A stretch of 64,000 nt of DNA from Bacillus sp. SKDU12 (GTDB lineage Bacteria > Bacillota > Bacilli > Bacillales > Bacillaceae): positions 518,525 through 582,524 of the forward strand of contig NZ_MSRC01000003.1 in the NCBI RefSeq assembly GCF_010093085.1. The letters are read 5' to 3'. Positions 26,781 through 34,575 of the stretch are shown here, piece after piece. Both the position numbers and the translations under genes were made by a program. Each line of letters begins with the position of its first letter. Position 1 is the first letter of the stretch. Below the pieces are notes generated by a model, which was not told the origin of the DNA, did not search any database, and saw nothing but the letters and a program-made list of their open reading frames with translations.

Positions 26781-27215
26781 ATGACAATGCAAATTAAAAT
26801 CAAATATCTAGATGAAACACAAACAAGGATCAGCAAAATTGAGCAAGGAGATTGGATTGATCTTCGAGCAGCTAAAGATGTAACAATTAAAAAAGATGAA
26901 TTCAAACTTGTCCCATTAGGTGTAGCAATGGAGCTTCCTGAAGGTTACGAAGCGCATGTCGTTCCGCGTTCAAGTACATATAAGAACTTTGGTGTGATTC
27001 AAACAAATTCAATGGGTGTTATCGATGAGTCATATAAGGGTGACAACGATTTCTGGTTCTTTCCTGCTTATGCATTACGTGATACAGAAATTAAAAAGGG
27101 AGATCGTATTTGTCAGTTTAGGATTATGAAGAAAATGCCAGTAGTAGAATTGGTTGAAGTTGAGCATTTGGACAATGAAAACAGGGGCGGGCTCGGTTCA
27201 ACAGGAACGAAATAA
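26781..27215 (+). CDS. yncF: YncF, dUTPase (dUTP diphosphatase)
   Basis: ATG at 26781 follows AAAGGAG. The 144-residue trimeric dUTPase hydrolyses dUTP to dUMP, supplying thymidylate synthase and keeping uracil out of DNA. Motifs include [10 protein letters not shown] (motif 1), [13 protein letters not shown] (motif 2), [13 protein letters not shown] (motif 3 with catalytic Asp), GDRICQFRI (motif 4) and the Gly-rich end [10 protein letters not shown] (motif 5). thyA is about 1 kb downstream. SP-beta encodes a close homologue (YosS). Confidence 0.95.
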   Translation: MTMQIKIKYLDETQTRISKIEQGDWIDLRAAKDVTIKKDEFKLVPLGVAMELPEGYEAHVVPRSSTYKNFGVIQTNSMGVIDESYKGDNDFWFFPAYALRDTEIKKGDRICQFRIMKKMPVVELVEVEHLDNENRGGLGSTGTK

Positions 27216-27226
27216 ACTATTATAAA

Positions 27227-27276
27227 ACCTTGGCTGTTTGATGTATGATCTGAACAATGGAGATTACAGCCAAGGT
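27227..27276. terminator. Long-stem hairpin after yncF
   Basis: ACCTTGGCTGT and ACAGCCAAGGT form a perfect 11-bp stem with a 28-base loop. The T-tract is weak, but it lies between convergent genes. Confidence 0.55.
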
Positions 27277-27305
27277 ATATATAATCAAATGAAACAATAT
27301 CAAAA

Positions 27306-27923
27306 TTATTCAATGTTTATTGATGAAGAGTTATTCTTAATATGATAACTCAATTTTTTATGAAATCTCCTTAAGATGTAAAAGAACCAATACCCTATTA
27401 AAGTACCTAGGGTATTAAGCATTAAATCATCTACATCAAAGCTTCTGTAAACTGAACCTAAATACACTGAAAACGAAAGCTGTGTTAATTCAATAAACAA
27501 AGATATGAAAAAACCTATTAGCAAAATTCTTTTTGCATTATTTAATTTCTTAAATAAAAGAGGAAACAACAAGCCAACAGGCAGTAATAATATTAAATTT
27601 CCTCCAATAGATCTAATTACATAAAATTGTAAACCTTCATGATAAACGTCTGCAAAAAAGTGAAATGGGATAAAATTATTTCCTGAAACAAATGGGATAT
27701 AAGTGTCGTACTTCATATCCCTAATTAAATCAGCATCAATTGGCATAGGGAATAATGTAACACTTATCAAGTTGAAAAAGTAAACAAATAAACAAAAGAT
27801 AACGAGATGTTTATGGATGGGCAGCCGGCTTTTTTTGTAAAGGACTCGTCTAATGAGTCTATAAAATATAAAGCAAAAATAAAGAGCTATTAAGTACGGC
27901 AAGAGAGAAGTTGAGTCTAGCAT
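27306..27923 (-). CDS. VanZ-like family membrane protein
   Basis: This 205-residue leftward gene has about five transmembrane helices (LLPYLIALYFCFIFYRLI, HLVIFCLFVYFFNLISVTLFP, GGNLILLLPVGLLFPLLF, ILLIGFFISLFIELTQL, LMLNTLGTLIGYWFFYIL). It has the VanZ-family signatures NLILLxPVG, FIELTQL and FDVDDLMLNTLG. VanZ-like proteins lower teicoplanin binding in some species; here the role is unknown. It is not part of the usual strain 168 order and is very AT-rich, suggesting acquisition. Confidence 0.82.
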   Translation of the reverse strand: MLDSTSLLPYLIALYFCFIFYRLIRRVLYKKSRLPIHKHLVIFCLFVYFFNLISVTLFPMPIDADLIRDMKYDTYIPFVSGNNFIPFHFFADVYHEGLQFYVIRSIGGNLILLLPVGLLFPLLFKKLNNAKRILLIGFFISLFIELTQLSFSVYLGSVYRSFDVDDLMLNTLGTLIGYWFFYILRRFHKKLSYHIKNNSSSINIE

Positions 27924-28254
27924 AAATACACCATAATTTCCTTTTTAATTCATTTTAACATAAATAGGGAAAAGAAGTTGACTCAGGTTTCAATAAAAGA
28001 ATACTTTTAAAAATTAATGAATAAGGAGGAAAGAGAGAGCATTACCAACAAATAAAGAGCTTTATAAGCCCTATTTTAATGAACAAAAGGCTTAATCAGT
28101 TTCAATTAATACAACGACAAAATCTTCAAAGTGCTCGAATTTTCTTATAAGGTTGCTGCAAATTTAATGTATCATAGTAAGCAAGATTGGAGATAAGAAT
28201 GTTAAAATAAGCACAGAAAGATTTCAGATTAAAGATTGGATAAAGGAAGGTTTT
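27924..28254. other. Intergenic region upstream of thyA
   Basis: No gene can be supported. A Shine-Dalgarno-like AAGGAGGAAAG at about 28022 has no credible frame after it. AAGCC/GGCTT pair around 28060-28095. Confidence 0.4.
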
Positions 28255-29094
28255 ATGACTCAATTCGATAAACAATACAACTCAATTATAAAGGACATTA
28301 TGACGAATGGAATCTCAGACGAAGAATTTCATGTAAGAACGAAGTGGGACTCAGATGGAACACCGGCTCACACACTAAGTGTCATCAGTAAGCAAATGAG
28401 ATTCGACAACTCGGAAGTTCCGATTTTAACGACAAAAAAGGTTGCTTGGAAAACAGCCATTAAAGAATTGCTTTGGATTTGGCAGCTAAAATCGAACGAT
28501 GTTAATGAATTAAACAAGATGGGCGTACATATTTGGGATCAGTGGAAACAAGAAGATGGCACCATTGGACATGCATATGGATTTCAGCTGGGGAAGAAAA
28601 ACAGAAATCTTAATGGAGAAAAAATGGATCAGGTTGATTATCTTCTACATCAATTGAAGAACAATCCATCTTCACGGAGACACATTACGATGCTGTGGAA
28701 TCCAGATGAATTAGACTCAATGGCCTTAACGCCATGTGTGTACGAAACTCAATGGTATGTTAAGCAAGGTAAGATCCACCTCGAGGTAAGAGCGCGAAGC
28801 AATGACATGGCCTTGGGGAATCCATTCAATGTATTCCAGTATAATGTGTTGCAGCGCATGGTAGCTCAGGTTACTGGTTATGAGCTTGGTGAATATATTT
28901 TTAACATTGGGGATTGCCATGTATACACACGTCATATAGACAACTTGAAAATTCAAATGGAAAGAGAACAGTTCGAAGCACCTGAATTATGGATCAATCC
29001 TGAAGTCAAAGATTTTTATGACTTTACCATAGATGATTTCAAGTTAATCAGCTATAAACACGGGGACAAGCTTTCATTTGAGGTAGCGGTTTAA
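28255..29094 (+). CDS. thyA: ThyA, thymidylate synthase
   Basis: ATG at 28255 follows AAGGAAGG. The 279-residue enzyme makes dTMP from dUMP with methylene-tetrahydrofolate. The catalytic Cys161 is in ALTPCVYETQWYV, followed by RARSNDMALGNPFNV (dUMP-binding Arg/Asp/Asn) and NIGDCHVYTRHIDN. B. subtilis has two enzymes; this length and location match ThyA, the main one at normal temperature. The stop lies within its own terminator. Confidence 0.96.
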   Translation: MTQFDKQYNSIIKDIMTNGISDEEFHVRTKWDSDGTPAHTLSVISKQMRFDNSEVPILTTKKVAWKTAIKELLWIWQLKSNDVNELNKMGVHIWDQWKQEDGTIGHAYGFQLGKKNRNLNGEKMDQVDYLLHQLKNNPSSRRHITMLWNPDELDSMALTPCVYETQWYVKQGKIHLEVRARSNDMALGNPFNVFQYNVLQRMVAQVTGYELGEYIFNIGDCHVYTRHIDNLKIQMEREQFEAPELWINPEVKDFYDFTIDDFKLISYKHGDKLSFEVAV

Positions 29095-29110
29095 TGCTGC
29101 CTCTTTTTTA
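29080..29110 (+). terminator. Terminator overlapping the thyA stop
   Basis: GAGGTAGC and GCTGCCTC pair (one mismatch) and are followed by TTTTTTA. Confidence 0.8.
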
Positions 29111-29664
29111 TTAAACGGTGATATGATCGAAAGATGGTGTTATATCAGATTGAAGAAGGTAAAGAATTGCGGTGGGCTGCTGAGAGAATGACACGAACAA
29201 TTCCTCTTAAGAGATGAAAACTACGCCGCAGGCCATTTAGGATGAGGGTGAAGAAGACCCTCTTCACTCTGCGGCGATTGATTTATTCAGTAGTTTTTCA
29301 AATGAAAATAATGACAATAAAAAATGATATCAAGAACAAGGCCAACAATTAAACAGAATAGGATGATATTTAAGTAACGTTTCTTTTTTTTTGTTGTTAT
29401 TTTTACACAAATCAGTTACACCTCTGGATAAAATTTAAATAGAAAATCATACCATGAAAAATTGTGGTAGTACAAGGTTGAAGTGATCAGGTGTTGAGAA
29501 GGCGAGAGAAGCTGTTAGGGGTTGGGAGAGAAGGGTCACTTCTTTTAGTCGGTTGTAGCATAAATAAAGAATCGACTTAAGGGGCGAGACTTTTGTGGGG
29601 GCAGGTTAAAGAATGTGGAGAAAAGCTAAATCAAGATGACTGGCGCGGGGAATATGTTCTTAAT
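29111..29664. other. Gene-poor region after thyA
   Basis: No supported gene. It holds the nested inverted repeat at 29224-29276 and an unlikely 30-codon TTG frame near 29593 preceded by AAGGGG (ends DWRGEYVLNKKDQLK), too weak to call. Confidence 0.4.
29224..29276. repeat. Nested inverted repeat (CGCCGCAG ... CTGCGGCG with inner GAGGGT/ACCCTC)
   Basis: The outer 8-bp perfect stem encloses a second perfect stem GAGGGT-GAAGAAG-ACCCTC. The element is GC-rich in AT-rich surroundings and lacks a T-run, so it is not a typical terminator. Confidence 0.6.
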
Positions 29665-29697
29665 AAAAAAGATCAGCTTAAATAGCTAATCTTTTTT
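29665..29697. terminator. Terminator at the 3' end of the leftward membrane protein gene
   Basis: AAAAAAGAT-C-AGC and GCT-A-ATCTTTTTT pair around TTAAATA. It covers the stop codon of the gene at 29686. Confidence 0.7.
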
Positions 29698-29898
29698 ATT
29701 AAGAAGAAAATATCCTAATTTTGAAACTAGATACAAAGTAAAAGCGATCATAATTGTTCGAGATATCACAACTCCATGAATGGCTAAATCATAACCAGCA
29801 GGTATCAAGGCGTTTGTATTAAACATAAAATACATTGATACTAGAAGAGCAATAACTACTAATATTATTCCGATAAGATTTGTTTTTGCGTATTTCAT
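29686..29898 (-). CDS. Small membrane protein (70 aa), unknown
   Basis: ATG at 29898 is preceded by GGGTGG with a 7-base spacer. Two transmembrane helices are clear (IGIILVVIALLVSMYFMF and TIMIAFTLYLVSKLGYFLL), separated by NTNALIPAGYDLAIHG. It has its own terminator and stands alone. No family was recognised. Confidence 0.62.
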   Translation of the reverse strand: MKYAKTNLIGIILVVIALLVSMYFMFNTNALIPAGYDLAIHGVVISRTIMIAFTLYLVSKLGYFLLNKKD

Positions 29899-30273
29899 AC
29901 AAATTCCACCCTACATGACATGATAGCTTTTTATAAAAAGAATATTCTGATAATTATATTTATAAAAAGAAGCCAAGGATAAGCTTTCATATATTTATAT
30001 TGAAGTAAAAGAATAAGTAATTAAAATCATACTAAAGATATTGTGAAATTTCAACCGCGAGTGCGATACAAATACTTAGGCTCATTGCCGATGACCATGA
30101 ATATGTTTTTAATCCCTCTTTAACACTCACCGAAAGAAAACAAACCTGCTAACATTGGAAATTATGTTGAAAAGCTAATCACATTAATATAAACTAACTA
30201 AACTATGTACTAAATTTTCAATGCACAGCAAGATTTAGTTAGTAAGGCAATTTTCATTTTACATCAACATACC
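29899..30273. other. AT-rich intergenic region
   Basis: No gene, repeat or clear promoter is seen apart from the upstream part of the 29898 gene. Confidence 0.5.
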
Positions 30274-30300
30274 TTAAAAAAACCCGGCATCTGCCGGGGG
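30274..30300 (-). terminator. Terminator of cotC
   Basis: Read on the minus strand, CCCGGCA and TGCCGGG pair around GA and are followed by TTTTTTT. Confidence 0.88.
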
Positions 30301-30331
30301 AAAACTGTAAACGAGGAGCTGGAAATAGAGT

Positions 30332-30541
30332 TTAGTGATGTTTCTTTTCCTTTTTATACTCTACAACATAATCATAGTCTTTTTTGTCGTGGTCATAATA
30401 TTTTTTATCATAGTCGTCATGTTTTTTGTCATAATCATCATGTTTTTTATCATAGTCTTTTTTCTCGTATTCGTAATACTTCTTATAATACGTTTTTTTG
30501 ACCGTATAAAACTCTTCTTTATATTTTTTGTAATAACCCAT
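30332..30541 (-). CDS. cotC: CotC, outer spore coat protein
   Basis: ATG at 30541 follows AAAGGAGGAG. The 69-residue protein begins MGYYKKYKEEFYTVKKTYYKKYYEY and is almost entirely Lys, Tyr and Asp, with repeated DDYDKKH/DKKYYDHDKKD units and a KEKKHH end. Length and sequence match CotC; its paralogue CotU is longer. It is a late coat protein that dimerises and associates with CotU. A mother-cell sigma-K type -10 box lies upstream. Confidence 0.93.
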   Translation of the reverse strand: MGYYKKYKEEFYTVKKTYYKKYYEYEKKDYDKKHDDYDKKHDDYDKKYYDHDKKDYDYVVEYKKEKKHH

Positions 30542-30572
30542 ATTTACTCCTCCTTTTATTGTTAATACGCTT

Positions 30573-30581
30573 TATTATATG
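30573..30581 (-). promoter_or_regulatory. Sigma-K type -10 element of cotC
   Basis: On the minus strand CATATAATA fits CATANNNTA about 32 bases before the start codon, as expected for a GerE/sigma-K coat gene. Confidence 0.6.
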
Positions 30582-30821
30582 GCGAATAGATTATACGGCT
30601 TGGACAGTTAATATCGTTAAAGGAAAAAAGGGCTGTCCAAATCATAGAAAAAAGAAAGATGATACAAAAATAAGTCAAAACAAAGAGCCGATTATTCATC
30701 AGCTCAAATCAACTATCTTATATCTGTTTGTCTGCTGTATGTCTGATTACGCAGGTAAATCAAAAACCACAAGCATAAATAAGGCGGTCAGCAGAGGTGA
30801 ATATGCAAAAGAGAGAGCACC

Positions 30822-31256
30822 CTATCCTTTAATAACCTTTGGCAGGCGTTCATTGACAATGACTGTCCAGCCTCCATCCATCTTTTCATGAATGACTGAG
30901 CTTTTCTCATTTGCTTTACCGATAATGTCATTTGGCTCCTTCCAGCCGCCGTGAATAAGGGTAAACCTGGTCTTTTCTCCCAAGTCTTCTAATTGAAAGG
31001 TAACGACCCATCCAGCTGTATCCCATGCAAAAGAAAGTTCATCGGGCGCTTGAACAGTCAAAACTTTACATGCAGACGGTCCAAACGGTGATTGTAAGTG
31101 GAATTCTTGTCTTTCCTTCAACTGAAAGTCATTGGGCATAAACCACTTGGCAATGCCTTCTGAAGTGGAGACTGTCTCCCAGACTTTTTGAATAGGTGCC
31201 TCAAGAGTAATGCTTTTCGTAATATCCGGTAATGAATTTTCATTGTTATGGTCCAT
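30822..31256 (-). CDS. yndB: YndB, SRPBCC/AHSA1 (START-like) domain protein
   Basis: This 144-residue protein has the helix-grip fold signatures [24 protein letters not shown] at the N-terminus and [13 protein letters not shown] near residue 95, and matches YndB over its length. Family members bind hydrophobic ligands in a deep cavity; the B. subtilis protein has been studied by NMR with chalcone/flavanone-like ligands. Its cellular role is unknown. It is transcribed alone. ATG at 31256 has GAGGGAAAC upstream. Confidence 0.9.
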   Translation of the reverse strand: MDHNNENSLPDITKSITLEAPIQKVWETVSTSEGIAKWFMPNDFQLKERQEFHLQSPFGPSACKVLTVQAPDELSFAWDTAGWVVTFQLEDLGEKTRFTLIHGGWKEPNDIIGKANEKSSVIHEKMDGGWTVIVNERLPKVIKG

Positions 31257-31487
31257 TTTGTTTCCCTCTTGACATAAGATTATTTTTCATTTGAATCATA
31301 TAATACATTATGTAATCATGTCCATAGCACGCCTTATTTATAATCTGTTGATGAATATTGGCTAAAGTGTGGCCTGTGAAAGAGGCTTGCAGAAAAAACA
31401 TACAATGAGAGAGTATAAAGTGTCTATTTCGTTTTTGTTTCAGGAGGTTATATTTTTAGTTTAAAATCTAAAAGAGGAGGTAGTTTT

Positions 31488-31676
31488 ATGCTAGGAAAAA
31501 TCAAAGCAGCCATTGATAACAGTCCAGGAAAGCCGGCTAAAATTGTCGTCAGTGAAAAAGCGTTTCAGCAATTGAAGGAAGAAATGCGCTTTGTTTATGT
31601 TTCCAAACCAAAAACGATAATGGGAATACCTGTGGAGATGTCAGATCAGACAGAAAGCTTTAAGCTGGAATTTTAG
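31488..31676 (+). CDS. ynzB: Small conserved protein, probably YnzB (62 aa)
   Basis: ATG at 31488 follows AGAGGAGG. The peptide reads MLGKIKAAIDNSPGKPAKIV, then VSEKAFQQLKEEMRF and MGIPVEMSDQ. I recall a protein of this kind and size as YnzB next to yndB in B. subtilis; the name is given with moderate confidence. No domain with known activity is visible. Confidence 0.72.
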   Translation: MLGKIKAAIDNSPGKPAKIVVSEKAFQQLKEEMRFVYVSKPKTIMGIPVEMSDQTESFKLEF

Positions 31677-31813
31677 CAGGATATGCGTGCGTTATTTATG
31701 TTATCTTCCTGCGTTTTTGCGGATTTTAAGTGCCTTTCCCCATTGGAATGTCTCTTTAACCTAAAGGGGATCGTGCTTTTCAACATTTTATTTTCAGGTT
31801 TGGACAGGTGCGA

Positions 31814-31942
31814 TCTTGAATAGCCTTTTAGAATCTATCTCCTTGGATGATTGTAATCACCGGTCTGATTGGCGGTTTTGCGGTGAAGTTTCTGGACATT
31901 GACTTCTATAAAGTGAAAACAATTCCGCAAAGGAGAAAATAA
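31814..31942 (+). pseudogene. Remnant of a membrane protein gene
   Basis: One frame reads WTGAILNSLLESIS and, after a frameshift near 31845, the next reads MIVITGLIGGFAVKFLDIDF and ends TIPQRRK. Together they look like the C-terminal end of a lost integral membrane protein in the yndC-K interval. The family is not recognised. Confidence 0.35.
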
Positions 31943-31961
31943 GAAAAAGTTAAAAATCATG

Positions 31962-32017
31962 AAACCGAATAAAAATGCGCGAGCCAAAAAAGGCAAGTGC
32001 GTTTTTTTTCGGTTTTA
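31962..32017 (+). terminator. Terminator-like hairpin upstream of yndL
   Basis: AAACCGA...AAAAATGCGC pairs with GCG-TTTTT...TCGGTTT, with a run of eight T inside the right arm. A sporulation-controlled small RNA (SurA) is reported upstream of yndL in B. subtilis; this hairpin could belong to it, by memory and position only. Confidence 0.45.
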
Positions 32018-32095
32018 TATGGGAAATGGGAAAAAGGGGTGCATTTACTTTTTATAAATTCAAAAATGTGAAGAACAGCGCCCGGGCTAATGGTA

Positions 32096-32101
32096 TATAA
32101 T
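32096..32101 (+). promoter_or_regulatory. Possible -10 of the yndL transcript
   Basis: TATAAT about 50 bases before the leader ORF start; no matching -35 is clear. Confidence 0.35.
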
Positions 32102-32144
32102 ATTTTGAATGTAACAAAAATTTAACAAGGAGGACGAGAAATTC

Positions 32145-32201
32145 GTGCTAAAGCCTCAAAGAATTCGACAGCCCGTTGATTTGGACTTAGGGGCGGAGTA
32201 G
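32145..32201 (+). CDS. 18-codon leader ORF in frame with yndL
   Basis: GTG at 32145 has AAGGAGG upstream (11-base spacer) and runs in the same frame as yndL to a TAG directly before its ATG. It encodes MLKPQRIRQPVDLDLGAE. The yndL ATG itself has only a close GGAG, so reinitiation after this ORF would drive yndL translation. Alternatively it is the relic of a longer N-terminus. Confidence 0.4.
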   Translation: MLKPQRIRQPVDLDLGAE

Positions 32202-32960
32202 ATGAAACCGACCAAAGTATCCCTGCTCCGCCGTTTGCTCCATTCCTTGAAGCAAGTTGATTGTAACATAGTCAAACGTTTTCCATCAACTTGTAAAATT
32301 GTGAAATTATTGTTAATTTTCATGGTATTCGTTCCGATTTCTCCAATATATGCTAAAGATATATATCAGAATTTTGAGACATTAAAAAACAATGAAGATC
32401 CTGCGAATTACAGCATTGTGACGAAAGAAACAAGAAGCGCTGTTCTAGTTTTAGCGATTCATGGAGGAGGTATCGAAGGCGGGACAAGTGAAGTAGCGAA
32501 AGAATTAAGCAATCAGTACTCGATGTATTTATTCGAAGGATTAAAATCGTCAGGAAATTCAATTTTGCATATTACGAGCACACAATTTGATGAGCCTCGG
32601 GCTCTGAAAATGACGGAAAGTCATGAATATGTCATTTCATTGCACGGATATGCAGAAGAAGATCAACAAATCGAAGTTGGCGGTACAGATCGCGTGAGAG
32701 CGGCAGATTTAATTGAGAAACTGCAAAACGCAGGTTTTCCTGCTGTGTTGCTTAATAAAGATCATCCGCGTGCAGGTGTCAGTCCGAATAACATTGCAAA
32801 TCAATCAAAAACAGGTTTGAGCATCCAGTTAGAAATGAGCACAGGTTTTAGACAATCTTTGTTCGGAGTGTTTTCTTTAAAGGATAGATCTATTACCCAA
32901 AATGAGAGGTTTTATATTTTTACAAAAGTGTTATCCCATTTTATCAAAAATAGCTATTGA
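32202..32960 (+). CDS. yndL: YndL, poly-gamma-glutamate hydrolase (phage-type zinc enzyme)
   Basis: The 252-residue protein has a long basic N-terminus followed by a hydrophobic export signal (IVKLLLIFMVFVPISPIYA, ~30-50). The catalytic region has VLAIHGGGIEGGTSEVA and VISLHGYAEEDQQIEVGG, the zinc-binding His/Glu motifs of the phage PghP/YmaC family, and IQLEMSTGFRQSLFG near the C-terminus. It degrades gamma-PGA capsule or biofilm polymer outside the cell. It is convergent with yndM across a strong terminator. Confidence 0.92.
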   Translation: MKPTKVSLLRRLLHSLKQVDCNIVKRFPSTCKIVKLLLIFMVFVPISPIYAKDIYQNFETLKNNEDPANYSIVTKETRSAVLVLAIHGGGIEGGTSEVAKELSNQYSMYLFEGLKSSGNSILHITSTQFDEPRALKMTESHEYVISLHGYAEEDQQIEVGGTDRVRAADLIEKLQNAGFPAVLLNKDHPRAGVSPNNIANQSKTGLSIQLEMSTGFRQSLFGVFSLKDRSITQNERFYIFTKVLSHFIKNSY

Positions 32961-32990
32961 AAAATAGGAGGTACTAAGCCTCCTATTTTT
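32961..32990. terminator. Bidirectional terminator between yndL and yndM
   Basis: AAAATAGGAGG and CCTCCTATTTT pair around TACTAAG, with an A-run before and a T-run after. Confidence 0.88.
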
Positions 32991-33435
32991 CCTGCTTCTC
33001 ATTCGTAACCTCAGGAAACAGCTCGTCTGCAGCTTCTGTTTGATACTGTAGTGTATGATCTTTGGCTGATAGTTCATTTCGAAAGGTTTCATCCAGCACA
33101 TTTTTTAGCAAATATCGATGAAAAAAGTATTCAAACACAGTTAGACAAGCAGCGGAAAGCAGAGCAGCTGCAAATGGCGGGAAGTCGTTTCTTGTTTGGG
33201 TTAAAACAAAGACCCAAAGAATAACAAATGAAAGCCCAAAGTCCGCCAATGAAGCTGAAATATTGTTTGTTCTTGGAAGAACGAGCATATCACCGGATAG
33301 ATAGGAAACAAAACCTAAGAAAAGTGCAATAAACATTACACTCAAAAAGGGCGCGTGGTAGACTCTGTCCAAAATCAAATATAAAAGGGCGAGAGTGAAA
33401 GCAATCTTTGAAGCAAGTGCAATGATATGTTTCAT
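32983..33435 (-). CDS. yndM: YndM, four-helix membrane protein
   Basis: The 150-residue protein matches YndM. It has four transmembrane helices (IAFTLALLYLILDRV, FLSVMFIALFLGFVSYL, LADFGLSFVILWVFVL, FAAALLSAACLTVFEYFF) and a charged cytoplasmic tail (LQYQTEAADELFPEV). It belongs to the DUF2512 group of Firmicute membrane proteins of unknown role. Its stop lies within the shared terminator. GGTGGTC is the likely ribosome-binding site. Confidence 0.9.
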   Translation of the reverse strand: MKHIIALASKIAFTLALLYLILDRVYHAPFLSVMFIALFLGFVSYLSGDMLVLPRTNNISASLADFGLSFVILWVFVLTQTRNDFPPFAAALLSAACLTVFEYFFHRYLLKNVLDETFRNELSAKDHTLQYQTEAADELFPEVTNEKQEK

Positions 33436-34410
33436 TTGACCACCTAAATTGTGTTATTTGTGAAAAAAGCATTAACAGTAAACAAATGATAAAAAACACA
33501 AGTCATAGAATTCAAACCGATAAAAGTTCATCGCTGTTACATTCTATATTTTAAACAATCTGTTTTTGTTTACACTGGTATTTTTTGCTGGCTGCATGAA
33601 ATTTTCTTAAAAAACGATATACAAGGATATGTTTCAAAGGGGGGAAGGGATTAATCACTTGTTATTTTCAATTTCTCATTTGGATACATCCCGAGAAATG
33701 ACATGAAGGCATCTTATCCCCATATTGTATTTACTATTGAAGATCATGTGCTTGCAGAATTATAAGTATAATATCATGTGAATATTTTGCCTAGCAGAGA
33801 ACGAGATGAACGCGATTGAAAATCGATTGATTTTACTGGTCCTGGACCCACAGATGTGAATCCTTCAAGGCAAGCTCCGTTATTAATAAAGAGGAAAAAG
33901 CGCTATTGAAACAGCATCTGTAGAACATATTTATAAATATTCTGTATGATAAAGAAGTTTTGCTGTATTTTTTGGGCTGTGGTTTATGATCTTGGGAGCC
34001 GCTATTTGTTCAGAAAAGATTACACTTTAGCGATTTACCTGACACTAAGTACGAAGTAATTTAGCAGGAGCAGGTTTAATTTTAGCGCTCAGGATTAGGT
34101 TTCTGTGTTTGCAGAAAAGTATTCAAAAACTGCACAATTGTGCGGATAAAAGGGCAGTTATGGTATACAGTATGTTTATTTTGTCTTGAGCTCACACTGA
34201 TAAAGAGAAGAGAGCTGTTTTTTCAGGGGATTTGAACAAAAATTACTGTGTACTAAATCTTCATTGTAATATCATTTCCGCGCCCCTCACATAAACATAA
34301 AACAACGTTATTCCACGATCTAAGAGTATGAAACATTTTTAAGGAAATCACGTCTAATGTTTTAAACAGACCGTATTCTAATGAAAGTTTCCTTAAGGAA
34401 AAAAATTTTC
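33436..34410. other. Degenerate region between yndM and lexA
   Basis: No intact gene. The first half holds the fosB remnant (33637-33875). After it, frames near 33960-34030 read like a broken membrane helix (FFGLWFMILGAAIC) ending in stops. The last part leads to the small-RNA promoter. Confidence 0.55.
33637..33875 (+). pseudogene. fosB: fosB (yndN) pseudogene, fosfomycin thiol transferase remnant
   Basis: Pieces match FosB in order. GINHLLFSISHLDTS is the N-terminus; a large internal deletion follows; then SYPHIVFTIEDHVLAEL-stop, and HVNILPSRERDERD-stop-KSIDFTGP. In intact FosB these read near SYTHIAFTIEDHEFEEM and HVNILPGRERDERDRKSIYFTDPDG. The CGA Arg codon has become TGA. The metal-binding and active-site region is lost and the C-terminus is not recognisable. 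The location between yndM and lexA is that of fosB in strain 168. Confidence 0.85.
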
Positions 34411-34439
34411 TTGACTTCAACAATTATTTGGAGGATAAT
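34411..34439 (+). promoter_or_regulatory. Sigma-A promoter of a small RNA
   Basis: TTGACT (34411-34416) and GATAAT (34434-34439) have exactly 17 bases between them. Transcription would start near 34446. Confidence 0.7.
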
Positions 34440-34445
34440 TGTGGT

Positions 34446-34513
34446 GTAAACATGATGTTCTTTTTCCTCCTTTTCAGGCTCGCACCCAAAAATCAGGGCG
34501 AGCCTGCTTTTTT
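34446..34513 (+). ncRNA. Predicted ~68-nt small RNA with an anti-Shine-Dalgarno stretch
   Basis: A good promoter ends at 34439 and a strong terminator (AGGCTCGC ... GCGAGCCT, TTTTTT) ends at 34513. No credible reading frame lies between. The unpaired 5' part contains TTCTTTTTCCTCCTTTT, complementary to ribosome-binding sites, a feature of trans-acting sRNAs such as FsrA and RoxS. The RNA ends just before the lexA terminator. Whether it is one of the named B. subtilis sRNAs is not known to me. Confidence 0.6.
34476..34513 (+). terminator. Terminator of the small RNA
   Basis: AGGCTCGC (34476-34483) and GCGAGCCT (34498-34505) form a perfect 8-bp stem followed by GCTTTTTT. Confidence 0.85.
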
Positions 34514-34518
34514 GCATA

Positions 34519-34552
34519 AAAACCCCCTCTCCGTAAAGGAAGAGGGGGTTTT
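34519..34552. terminator. Terminator of lexA
   Basis: AAAACCCCCTCT and AGAGGGGGTTTT are perfect 12-bp arms, symmetric, so it can act in both directions. Confidence 0.88.
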
Positions 34553-34575
34553 CGCGTACATAATAGATCAATAGA

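Noticed and set aside
26702..26905. 67-codon leftward frame over the start of yncF
   Set aside because: Antisense shadow of the conserved dUTPase gene.
29593..29685. 30-codon TTG frame ending DWRGEYVLNKKDQLK
   Set aside because: It has a Shine-Dalgarno-like AAGGGG but a weak start and no known relatives. It could be a gene fragment, but the evidence is too thin.
30335..30565. Hydrophobic 76-codon rightward frame opposite cotC
   Set aside because: Its Ile/Val/Phe-rich sequence is the direct antisense product of the Lys/Tyr/Asp codons of cotC.
30559..30891. 110-codon rightward frame between cotC and yndB
   Set aside because: No ribosome-binding site, and it overlaps the 3' end of yndB antisense.
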